From: Aquabacterium sp.
GTDB lineage: Bacteria; Pseudomonadota; Gammaproteobacteria; Burkholderiales; Burkholderiaceae_C
Assembly: GCF_016234775.1 (NCBI RefSeq)
Contig: NZ_JACRAH010000036.1
Span: forward strand, 1 to 64,000
Direction: 5' to 3'
Length of the DNA: 64,000 bases
Position numbers and translations under genes: made by a program. Below, in pieces: positions 36,216-44,777 of the stretch (within the stretch, counting starts at the first letter, position 1; the number at the start of each line of letters is the position of its first letter). The notes below the pieces were generated by a model. That model searched no databases, had not been told where the DNA came from, and worked only from the letters and a program-made list of their open reading frames with translations.

Positions 36216-38060
36216 ATGCGCCGCTTCGCACACGCACCCGTTCCCGAAAACCCGAACTCCGGCACGAATAGCCCCCGTTCGGACCGTGACACCCTGGCCC
36301 GCCTGTGGCCCTATCTGTGGGCTTACAAGGGCCGCGTGGTGCTGGCGCTGGCTTTCATGATCGGCGCCAAGGTGGCCAATGTGGGCGTGCCCTTGCTGCT
36401 CAAGAACCTGGTGGACAAGCTGGCGCCCCATCCCAGTGCCGCCCAGGTCATGCTGGCCGTGCCGGTTGGCCTGCTGGTGGCCTACGGGCTGTTGCGGCTG
36501 TCGACCTCGCTGTTCACCGAGTTGCGAGAACTGGTGTTTGCCAAGGCCACCGAAGGTGCCGCGCGCAGCATATCGCTGCAGGTGTTTTCGCACCTGCATG
36601 CCTTGAGCCTGCGCTTTCACCTGGAGCGCCAGACCGGCGGCATGACCCGCGACATCGAGCGCGGCACGCGCGCCGTGCACTCACTGATCTCGTACTCGCT
36701 CTACAGCATCGTGCCCACGCTGATCGAGGTCACACTGGTGCTGACCCTGCTGGGTACGAAGTTCGACATGATGTTTGCCTGGATCACGCTGGCGGCATTG
36801 GTGGTCTACATCGCCTTCACGGTGACCGTCACGCAATGGCGCACGCGCTTTCGGCGTGAGATGAACGAGCTCGATTCCAAGGCGCATTCGCGTGCGATCG
36901 ATTCGCTGCTCAATTACGAGACCGTCAAGTACTTCAACAACGAAGACTTCGAAACCCGCCGTTATGACGAAGCGCTGGAGCGTCTGCGCCAGGCTGGTGT
37001 GAAGACACAGCAGACCCTGTCTCTGCTCAATACGGGGCAGCAGACCATCATCGCCATCGGCCTGATCGCCATGCTGTGGCGCGCAACCGATGGCGTGGTC
37101 GAAGGTCGTATGACGGTGGGGGATCTGGTTATGGTCAATGCCTTCATGATCCAGCTCTACATTCCCTTGAACTTTCTGGGTGTGATCTACCGCGAGATCA
37201 AGCAAGCCCTGACGGATCTGGACAAGATGTTCACCTTGATGGAGCGTGATCGCGAAGTGGCCGATGCGCCTGATGCGAAACCCTTGCTGCTCAAGGACGG
37301 CCCCCATCACCCACCGTCCGTGCGTTTTGATCATGTCGAGTTCGCGTATGACCCGGCTCGCCCCATCCTGCATGACGTGAGCTTCGAGATCCCGGCCGGT
37401 CAGACGGTGGCGGTGGTGGGGCCTTCAGGATCGGGCAAGTCCACCCTTGCACGTTTGCTCTATCGCTTCTATGACGTGCAGGGGGGGCGCATCACGGTCA
37501 ACGGCCATGACATCCAGCACCTCACACAAGACAGCCTGCGGCGCAACATCGGCATCGTGCCGCAGGACACCGTGCTGTTCAATGACACGGTGGCCTACAA
37601 CATCGCCTATGGTCGCCCAGAGGCCACGCATGATGAAGTGATCGCGGCGGCGCAATCAGCGCGCATTCACGAGTTCATCAGCCACACGCCCAAGGGTTAC
37701 GACACCATGGTGGGTGAACGGGGCCTGAAGCTATCGGGCGGCGAAAAGCAACGCGTGGCCATCGCCCGCACCTTGCTCAAGAACCCGCCCATCCTTGTGT
37801 TTGACGAGGCCACGTCGGCGCTGGATTCCGCCAACGAGCGGGCCATTCAGGCCGAGCTGTCTGCAGTGGCGCAAGGCAAGACCGTGCTGGTGATCGCGCA
37901 CCGCCTGTCCACCATCGTGCATGCCCACGAGATCCTGGTGATGGAGCATGGCCGCATCGTCGAGCGGGGCACGCACCCCGCTTTGATGATCGCCAATGGC
38001 CAATACGCGCAGATGTGGCGTCTGCAGCAAGCAGGCGGTGAGCACACTACAGCCGGCTGA
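36216..38060 (+). CDS. ABC transporter, fused permease/ATPase (Atm1/heavy-metal-exporter-like)
   Basis: GPSGSGKSTLARLLYRFYD, LSGGEKQRVAIARTLLKNPPILVFDEATSALD; NYETVKYFNNE typical of Atm1-like exporters. Confidence 0.92.
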   Translation: MRRFAHAPVPENPNSGTNSPRSDRDTLARLWPYLWAYKGRVVLALAFMIGAKVANVGVPLLLKNLVDKLAPHPSAAQVMLAVPVGLLVAYGLLRLSTSLFTELRELVFAKATEGAARSISLQVFSHLHALSLRFHLERQTGGMTRDIERGTRAVHSLISYSLYSIVPTLIEVTLVLTLLGTKFDMMFAWITLAALVVYIAFTVTVTQWRTRFRREMNELDSKAHSRAIDSLLNYETVKYFNNEDFETRRYDEALERLRQAGVKTQQTLSLLNTGQQTIIAIGLIAMLWRATDGVVEGRMTVGDLVMVNAFMIQLYIPLNFLGVIYREIKQALTDLDKMFTLMERDREVADAPDAKPLLLKDGPHHPPSVRFDHVEFAYDPARPILHDVSFEIPAGQTVAVVGPSGSGKSTLARLLYRFYDVQGGRITVNGHDIQHLTQDSLRRNIGIVPQDTVLFNDTVAYNIAYGRPEATHDEVIAAAQSARIHEFISHTPKGYDTMVGERGLKLSGGEKQRVAIARTLLKNPPILVFDEATSALDSANERAIQAELSAVAQGKTVLVIAHRLSTIVHAHEILVMEHGRIVERGTHPALMIANGQYAQMWRLQQAGGEHTTAG

Positions 38061-38916
38061 TGGCCTCCAGGCAGGCTTGCTGAGCCGATTCGCTGCCGGA
38101 TAGCAATGGAGACCGCACAGCTGGCGTGCCCAGGCCTTGTGCTGACAAGGCGACCTTGATCAACGCAGGATTGGGTTCGGCGAACAGCGCGCGAATCACC
38201 GGGCTGAGACGGTGATGCCATTGCCGACCCTCAACCAGTTGATCCGATTGGAGTGCCTTGAACATCGCCATGAAGGCCTGCGGGCACACCTGTGCCGCTG
38301 CCGTGATGGCGCCAGCGCCGCCCAGGCACAGGTTGTGAAAGATCTGCGCGTCCTCACCTGCCAGCACTTGCAGACGGCCATCAGCGATCAACTGCTGGGT
38401 CTTGTCCAGTGAGCCACCACAATCCTTGATACCGATGATGTGGGGGTGATCGGCCAGGGTCAGGATGGTGCGCAGGTCCATTGCCACACCGGTGCGGTAG
38501 GGGATGTCATACAGCACCAGTGGCGCGCGTGATCGATCCGCCAGATCGTTGAAATGCTGAACCAGTGCCGCTTGAGAGGGGCGCACGTAATAGGGGGCTG
38601 GGCTGAGCACGGCGTGCAAGGGCAGGGTGTTCAGATGGGTCAGCCGCGCATGCAAATGGCCCACGTGGTTGCCCGCCAGGCCGGCTATCACGGGCAGGCC
38701 TTGGGCCGCGTCCAGCACGGTGTTGAGCACGGCATCCTGTTCGGCATCGTCCAGCGCCGCGGCTTCGCCCGTGCTGCCCAGCGCGACCAGGCCGGTGACT
38801 TCCGCTTGCCGCAGGTGCTGAACCAGTCGGCGCAGCGCCGCGTGATCCACGCTGTGCGCAGCATCGTTGTGAAAGGGGGTGACGATGGCCACCCAGATCC
38901 CTGAAAGGTCAGACAT
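38047..38916 (-). CDS. dapA: 4-hydroxy-tetrahydrodipicolinate synthase
   Basis: MSDLSGIWVAIVTPF, GSTGEAAAL, APYYVRPSQ, LYDIPYRTGV, IIGIKDCGG. Confidence 0.9.
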   Translation of the reverse strand: MSDLSGIWVAIVTPFHNDAAHSVDHAALRRLVQHLRQAEVTGLVALGSTGEAAALDDAEQDAVLNTVLDAAQGLPVIAGLAGNHVGHLHARLTHLNTLPLHAVLSPAPYYVRPSQAALVQHFNDLADRSRAPLVLYDIPYRTGVAMDLRTILTLADHPHIIGIKDCGGSLDKTQQLIADGRLQVLAGEDAQIFHNLCLGGAGAITAAAQVCPQAFMAMFKALQSDQLVEGRQWHHRLSPVIRALFAEPNPALIKVALSAQGLGTPAVRSPLLSGSESAQQACLEAISRL

Positions 38917-39173
38917 GAATGAGATTCCCACGCGAAACAAACGACCGGTTTGAAGAACCGTCCGGATGGCGAGGGAGATGTCTGGTGGGGTGGGGCGCCA
39001 AAGCCCTGAACCGTTTGCAGGCTGTTTCCGTCGCTCATCTGACGGAAGCAGCTGCCCCGGTCAGACGAGCGGCTGTTTTTTGGCTTTGCTGGACACGCCT
39101 GCACCTTCGCTGGCGCGAAGGCAGTTGGAGGCGTTCAGGCGGATGTCCATGCCGTGCATTCTAGGGGAAAGTC

Positions 39174-40010
39174 TCAGTGCTTGCCATCCACCTGGATGAA
39201 GGGCACCGTGCCACCCGTCACGTTGGGCAGCTTGCCGTCCCACTTGCGAATGGCCTCGCGCTCGTTTTCGATGCGGCGCAGTGCCAGCAGGTCGGTGGTG
39301 ATCTGCTGGCGTTGCAAGGCCAGGGCATCGGCTTCGGCGCGGGCGCTGGCCACCTTCTGCTTGGCCTCCACCTCGATGCGTTGCAGGTCGCGTTCGGCCT
39401 TGAGTTTCTCTTGCTCGGCCTTGACCTTGGCTTCGATGGCTTCCGCGAACGACTTGGAGAAGGCGAAGTTGACGATCGCGAACTCGTCGAGCAGCAGGCC
39501 GTGGCGCTGCATCTTTTCACGCAGCAAGGCGCCGATGGCATCGCGCACTTCCGTGCGACGCGACACCAGTTCTTCCGCTGTGAAGCGAGCTGTCACAGCC
39601 TTCACGGCTTCCTGTGCGGCGGGGATGATGATGCGGTCGGCCGCGATATCGGCGCTGGGGCCAATGTTGCGAAACACCGTGACCACTTCCTTGGGATCAA
39701 GGTGGTAGTTGATGGCAATGCGGGTGTGCACGGACTGCAGATCCTTGGAGGCCGCGTCACCTTCGCCTTCGCCCTTTTGCAGGCGCACGTCCATCATGTG
39801 CATGGATTGCGCCAGGGGGATGCGGAAGTGGATGCCCGGCGCGTAGACCTGATCTTCGGCGCGGCCGAAGGTGGTCATCACGCCCCGATCGCCCGCTGTG
39901 ATCACGACGACAGGGCTCAGCAGGTACAGGCCGAACAAGACGAAGCCGGTTGCCGCTACCTTGCGGATCAGGCTCTGATTGTGGCTGGGGAAGTTATCAA
40001 TAACGGGCAT
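39174..40010 (-). CDS. SPFH/prohibitin family protein
   Basis: GDRGVMTTFGRAEDQVYAPGIHFRIPLAQS; long coiled coil. Confidence 0.9.
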   Translation of the reverse strand: MPVIDNFPSHNQSLIRKVAATGFVLFGLYLLSPVVVITAGDRGVMTTFGRAEDQVYAPGIHFRIPLAQSMHMMDVRLQKGEGEGDAASKDLQSVHTRIAINYHLDPKEVVTVFRNIGPSADIAADRIIIPAAQEAVKAVTARFTAEELVSRRTEVRDAIGALLREKMQRHGLLLDEFAIVNFAFSKSFAEAIEAKVKAEQEKLKAERDLQRIEVEAKQKVASARAEADALALQRQQITTDLLALRRIENEREAIRKWDGKLPNVTGGTVPFIQVDGKH

Positions 40011-40121
40011 GAGGCCTCCTTCAATCTGTTTGCAGATGATTCTGGCACGGCCCAGGTTCGCGGATGAAACCCGTGATCATACCGATTGGCGTCAAATGAA
40101 TTGCGATCAAGAATGCGGCTC

Positions 40122-41165
40122 ATGCTGATCCGAACCTCGTCGCCACTTCATGCACCGCGCACGCTGCACGTGACGTATGCGCGCATGCTGCTGAGCCAGT
40201 TGCAGCAGGCCAGGCCAGATCTGTTGATGAACTTGAATCCGGATTGCTTGCGGCTGCTGGATGAAGTTGATCCCCTGGCGCGATGCACCTTGGCGGAGTG
40301 GCATGCCTTGATGGATCAGGTTGAGCACTTGCTGGAGATGCCCGATCTGGTGCCGCAACTGGCTGAGCAGTTCAAGCCCTGGCATGCCGGCTTGCTGGGT
40401 TTCACGTTGATGACCAGCGGCACGGTGGTCGAGATGGCCGCCTTGCTGCAGCGTTTTCACCACCTGCTCAACGATGTGTACCGGGTGGACCGAGGGCTGG
40501 ACGGCGCCCGTTTTTATTTGCGTTTGAGTGCCACTTCCGGCGAGCGATCCAGGCGTCTGGCACGCTTGTCCTTGTCTGTCTGGGCCTTGCGCCTGCGCTG
40601 GTTGACGGGGCAGGCCACACTCAAGCTCGATGCCAGCTTTGAGGGGCCGGCGCCGGATGATGTGGCCCCGTATCGCCGTATCTTTGGTGGCGCCGTGCGC
40701 TTCGATCAGGAGCAGGACGCCATGTGGGGTGACGCCTCATGTGTCGACCTGCCCATCGTGTCGCGTGATACCTCCAGCCACAGCCTGCTGCAGAGCCAGG
40801 CCCTCAAGCAGCTGGAGCAACTGTCCAGACAGGAGGATCGTCTGGTCGACAAGGTGCAGTCCTTGATCCGCAGTCGGCTGGATTCGGGTGAGCTCAGCCT
40901 GGAAGACATCGCTGCGGCCTTGAAGATGCCCTCGCGGACCTTGCAGCGGCGGCTGGAAGAGGTGGGCGCCAACTTCAGGTTGATGGTCGATGAAGTCCGC
41001 AGGGCGCAGGCTGAGCACTACCTGAGCATGACCACGGTAACCCTGTCCGAACTGGCCGGGATGCTGGGCTTTGCCGATCACGCGAGTTTCAATCGGGCGT
41101 TCAAGCGCTGGACGGGTGTGTCGCCTGGTGCTTTCCGGCGCGCATCCCCGCTGCCCAAGGCCTGA
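40122..41165 (+). CDS. AraC family transcriptional regulator
   Basis: C-terminal HTH: LSLEDIAAALKMPSRTLQRRLEEVG ... LSELAGMLGFADHASFNRAFKRWTGVSPGAFRR. Confidence 0.92.
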   Translation: MLIRTSSPLHAPRTLHVTYARMLLSQLQQARPDLLMNLNPDCLRLLDEVDPLARCTLAEWHALMDQVEHLLEMPDLVPQLAEQFKPWHAGLLGFTLMTSGTVVEMAALLQRFHHLLNDVYRVDRGLDGARFYLRLSATSGERSRRLARLSLSVWALRLRWLTGQATLKLDASFEGPAPDDVAPYRRIFGGAVRFDQEQDAMWGDASCVDLPIVSRDTSSHSLLQSQALKQLEQLSRQEDRLVDKVQSLIRSRLDSGELSLEDIAAALKMPSRTLQRRLEEVGANFRLMVDEVRRAQAEHYLSMTTVTLSELAGMLGFADHASFNRAFKRWTGVSPGAFRRASPLPKA

Positions 41166-41882
41166 TCACGGTTTGTTGGTCCGCTGCGGCCGCTTCTGCC
41201 AGTCTTCCTGGGCTTGCTCGGCCTTTTCTTCCAGCGAGAGCTTGGGGTCGCTTTGTTTGCGCATCAATTCCAGCAACTCTTGCGCGGTCTTTTCTTCTTC
41301 GCCAAACAGGTTTTGAGCCAGTTCTTCGCCAAAGTACTGACGCCGCAAATCCTTGAGCCCATTGAACTGCCGGGTGGCATCGTCCAGTGCGCCTGTGTTT
41401 TGTTCAGGCGGGAAGGTCTGCGTGACGGCTTGCGCGTATTGCGCATATTTCTGGAACAGGTCCTTGAGTTCGCGTCGTGCCTGATCGGGCAGTTCGCTGG
41501 ACTGGCTTTCCAGTTTGGCCCGGGCTTCGTCGCGGGGGAAGAGTGCATAGATGCGCTCGACATCCAGCCGTGTTTGCTGATCGATGGCGAGGCTGCCCTT
41601 GGCTGTGGCTCTGAATATGGGCAGGATCATGGTGTCCAGAGGAGTGGCCGGTTTGATGGCCTCTGTGCGTTGAAGGCCGGCGCTGGTCGCATCGGATGCG
41701 GGCTGAGCAGGCGTCGGGCTGCCGCGCCCGAACCAGGATGCGACGCCATCCAGGGTGCGGGGCGATTCACGGGGGGATGTGGTGGGGCTCAGGCTCCACA
41801 AGCCTGTTGCCATGAGGGCGGCGATCAGGGCTGATATCAGCCACCACTTCTTCTGTGACACCTTGAGAATCTCCTTGGCCAC
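41166..41882 (-). CDS. divergent lipase chaperone (foldase, LifO)-like protein
   Basis: N-terminal TM; C-terminal LKDLRRQYFGEELAQNLFGEEEKTAQELLELMRKQSDPKLSLEEKAEQ resembling lipase chaperones; GTG start. Confidence 0.65.
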   Translation of the reverse strand: MAKEILKVSQKKWWLISALIAALMATGLWSLSPTTSPRESPRTLDGVASWFGRGSPTPAQPASDATSAGLQRTEAIKPATPLDTMILPIFRATAKGSLAIDQQTRLDVERIYALFPRDEARAKLESQSSELPDQARRELKDLFQKYAQYAQAVTQTFPPEQNTGALDDATRQFNGLKDLRRQYFGEELAQNLFGEEEKTAQELLELMRKQSDPKLSLEEKAEQAQEDWQKRPQRTNKP

Positions 41883-41890
41883 GCGCCATG

Positions 41891-41925
41891 AAAAAGGAGA
41901 CCGGGGCAGTTGGGCGCCGGTCTCC
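41891..41925 (-). terminator. intrinsic terminator between PETase-like gene and lipase-chaperone-like gene
   Basis: Read on minus strand: GGAGACCGG-N12-CCGGTCTCC-TTTTT. Confidence 0.8.
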
Positions 41926-41965
41926 AGCTTGCACCAGGTCAGGTGCTCAAGCCATCACAATCCCG

Positions 41966-42784
41966 TCAGAAGGGGCCGTTCGATACAAAGCTCGACAGGG
42001 CTGCATCCTGGCCATTGAGGAACGGGCTGTAGCGGGTGTCGCCATCGGCGAAGCGCTTGGTCCAGGAGATGTTGCTGTAGCTGGCCGGCTCGCTGGCCTT
42101 GGTGGGGAAGAAGTGATCAGCACCATTGATGACCGGCAGCATCTTGGGTGTGGTGGCCGGGATGGCGTCGTAGAACTTCTGCGAGTGACCGGAGACCGAT
42201 GCCACCACATCAGAAGAACCGCCAATGATGGCCGCTGGCACCTTGTTGGCCTTCATCTTCGTGGTCGAGGTGTGCCACGGTGCGTAGGCCACGGCGGAGA
42301 CAAGGCCCGGCGTCAAGCTTGCCGCTTCCAGCGTGCCGCCGCCACCCATGGACCACCCCGACACGCCCTGGCGCGAGGTGTCCATCTTGCCGGCTACGGG
42401 GCCGGTGGTCAGTGCCGTCGTTGTCTTGAGCGCGGCCAGCAGTTGCGTGGCGCGGCTGGATGGGAAGTCAAACAGGGTGTTGGTGGCAATGGTCACGACC
42501 ACGAAGCCGTGCGTGGCCAGACGCTTGCTGATGGCCGTCATCGAACTTTCAGCCGAGACAAAGCCAGGGCACACGGCCACCACGGCGTACTTGCCGGGCG
42601 TGTTGGGTGAGTAAACGGTGCCCGCGCCGAAGCCATTGCCCTTGATTGTTTGCGAAGACACGGCATAAGGGCCATCGGCCTTCAGCGCATCCAGGGTGGG
42701 GGTGGGGCCGTTCTGAACGGCGTGGGCGGACAGGGCAACCAGGCTCAGGCCGATGGCACCAAGCGTGTGTTTCATGGACATCAT
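41966..42784 (-). CDS. secreted PETase/cutinase-like alpha/beta hydrolase (polyesterase-lipase-cutinase family)
   Basis: FGAGTVYSPNT, SKRLATHGFVVVTIATNTLFDFPSSRATQLLAAL, GWSMGGGGTLEAA, APWHTST, INGADHFFP, WTKRFADGDTRYSPFL. Confidence 0.88.
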   Translation of the reverse strand: MMSMKHTLGAIGLSLVALSAHAVQNGPTPTLDALKADGPYAVSSQTIKGNGFGAGTVYSPNTPGKYAVVAVCPGFVSAESSMTAISKRLATHGFVVVTIATNTLFDFPSSRATQLLAALKTTTALTTGPVAGKMDTSRQGVSGWSMGGGGTLEAASLTPGLVSAVAYAPWHTSTTKMKANKVPAAIIGGSSDVVASVSGHSQKFYDAIPATTPKMLPVINGADHFFPTKASEPASYSNISWTKRFADGDTRYSPFLNGQDAALSSFVSNGPF

Positions 42785-42992
42785 CTTGTCTTCCTTTCAG
42801 TGATCAATAGAGGTCAGCGGAGGTGTCGCTCATTCCCAGGCGGGCTGAACGAGTGACCGCATTGTTCTGAAGGACAACAGATGATTCTTTACTTTGAGCG
42901 CGGCAGGCTTGTCTCTGCACGCCAAGTGCGGGTATCTCCTGCTGGGGGTATCGATATAGACCGAAAGGGTTGTATGCCTTGCCGATGAGGGC

Positions 42993-44060
42993 TCAGTTGA
43001 CCTCTGTCGGCATGGTGCATTCCGCGTCGGCCGGGTTGATCTTGCAGCGGATGCGCTTGAGCAGCTTGAGGCCTTGCTTGTTGTAGATGCCCTGGTCGAT
43101 CAGTTCAACACGGGTCTGCCTGAGGAACTCGGCGTACTTGGGCGTGTTCTCTGCTGACAGTTCCATCCAGACGGAGGCGGGCAGTTCGGCCTCGGCCTTG
43201 TTGACGCGCGCCAGAACCTCGTCAAAATGGCTCAGCCAGTACTGGCGGGAGGCTTCGGCAAAGCCAGGTGCAAAGCGTGTGCGGTCGATGATGAGCTGGT
43301 AGCTCACGATCATGTAGGGGAAGTGGCTGACTGCACCTTGGGGCCCCATGCCTTTGAGCAACTCCAGTGGCTTGAAGGCGATGGCCGGCGCGGCAGCCAT
43401 ATCGGCCATGCCGTTGTTGAACTTGTTGGCAAAGTTGGTGATGTCGGCGTTGACAGGTTGTGCCCCGGCCTTCTGAATCAAGGCGGCCTGGGCTTTGTCA
43501 TGGTCAAAGGCGAGGATCTTCTTGCCCGCCATGGCCTCGGGGGTGTTCATGCGCCTGTCTCGCACGACGGCATACACCGCACCCACGTCGATGAGCCCGG
43601 CCAGTTCGTACTTGCCCTGCACCACATAGCTGGACGCGCCTGGTGAGTTGAAGATCTGGCTGGCGGTGCGGATCACCTCGTGGCCTGCGGCATGGTCCAC
43701 CTTGCCTTGGCGCAGGATCAGCGCGGCGCCGAAGGAGTCGGTGGCTGCGGTGACCGGGTTGAAAGCGCGGGTGCGAAAGGCAGTGGCCAGCAAGGCGTCA
43801 CACTGGCCGGTTCGGAAGTCATCGGCTGCCACGCGCTCATCCACATACGACTTCAACACCAGGGGGGGGGCTTTGGCCTGCATGGCCAGGGCGTAGTCCT
43901 TGGTGGCGTTGAACATGTCGCCACTGGCGCCTTGCAGGTCAAACACACAGAGCTTGGGCTCTGCGACCGGCGCGGCCCACGCTGCGTGCGCGCACAGGCC
44001 CGCAATCAGGGCAAGGCATGAGGTGGTCCGGCGCAACGATGATGGGGGGATGGCAGTCAT
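42993..44060 (-). CDS. putative periplasmic solute-binding protein (DUF6091-like)
   Basis: Signal peptide; LCVFDLQGASGDMFNATKDYALAMQAKAPPLVLKSYVDERVAADDFRTGQCD. Confidence 0.65.
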   Translation of the reverse strand: MTAIPPSSLRRTTSCLALIAGLCAHAAWAAPVAEPKLCVFDLQGASGDMFNATKDYALAMQAKAPPLVLKSYVDERVAADDFRTGQCDALLATAFRTRAFNPVTAATDSFGAALILRQGKVDHAAGHEVIRTASQIFNSPGASSYVVQGKYELAGLIDVGAVYAVVRDRRMNTPEAMAGKKILAFDHDKAQAALIQKAGAQPVNADITNFANKFNNGMADMAAAPAIAFKPLELLKGMGPQGAVSHFPYMIVSYQLIIDRTRFAPGFAEASRQYWLSHFDEVLARVNKAEAELPASVWMELSAENTPKYAEFLRQTRVELIDQGIYNKQGLKLLKRIRCKINPADAECTMPTEVN

Positions 44061-44107
44061 GCTGCCACCCTAATGGAAGCGCAGAGGCACGTCGAGAGGA
44101 AAGCGAC

Positions 44108-44137
44108 AAAAAGGGCCTTCGCGTCGCGAAAGCCCTT
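44108..44137 (-). terminator. intrinsic terminator downstream of the cohesin/PEP-CTERM gene
   Basis: AAGGGCTTTCGCG/CGCGAAGGCCCTT stem then T-run on minus strand. Confidence 0.75.
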
Positions 44138-44195
44138 CCATGCGGCGCCAGATGTCGCCTTCCGGCGCCGCATGCCGCCTGGCCTCAATGCGCCA

Positions 44196-44747
44196 TCAGC
44201 TGTGACGACGGCGCGTGACCAGTGCCATGCCGCCCAGTCCTGCCATCAACAAGGCCAGGCTCGATGGTTCAGGAACGGCGGTGACCGTGGCACTGCCGCT
44301 CACGTAGCTGATCGCCACCGGGTCCCCGAACTCGTTGCCGAAGGGGAAGGAGGGTGACTCGCTCAGCGTGATGGCCGAGGTGCCCGCGCCAATGGCCTTG
44401 AACGTCAAGCTCGCGGTCAGGAAATCACCTTTGATCGGCGCCACGAAGGTGTTGAAGTAGATGTCGCTGACGGTGCCTGATGCGGGGTCGAGCAGGCCGG
44501 TTGACTTGGCAAACTCCCACGATGCCGGGATGGTGATGGCATCGAGTTGCAGGATGCTGGGGTCGAACGCCAGGTTGTAGCCCCCGCCGAAGATCTTGTC
44601 GGGGAAGCCGGCGGCCTGGATGTCCACAGAGAAGCTGTCACCCAGGTTGACATCGGTGTGGATGGGGTTGACGGACACCGTCTGAGCTTGAGTGGCAAAG
44701 GCAGCGAGCAGGGCGATGGACGCCATCAGGGTGTGATGCATTTTCAT
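44196..44747 (-). CDS. cohesin-domain PEP-CTERM protein
   Basis: VSVNPIHTDVNLGDSFSVDIQAAGFPDKIFGGGYNLAFDPSILQLDAI...FLTASLTFKAIGAGTSAITLSES (cohesin-like); VPEPSSLALLMAGLGGMALVTRRRHS tail. Confidence 0.82.
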   Translation of the reverse strand: MKMHHTLMASIALLAAFATQAQTVSVNPIHTDVNLGDSFSVDIQAAGFPDKIFGGGYNLAFDPSILQLDAITIPASWEFAKSTGLLDPASGTVSDIYFNTFVAPIKGDFLTASLTFKAIGAGTSAITLSESPSFPFGNEFGDPVAISYVSGSATVTAVPEPSSLALLMAGLGGMALVTRRRHS

Positions 44748-44777
44748 GATGTTGAACTCCTGTTGAGGATGAGGGGT

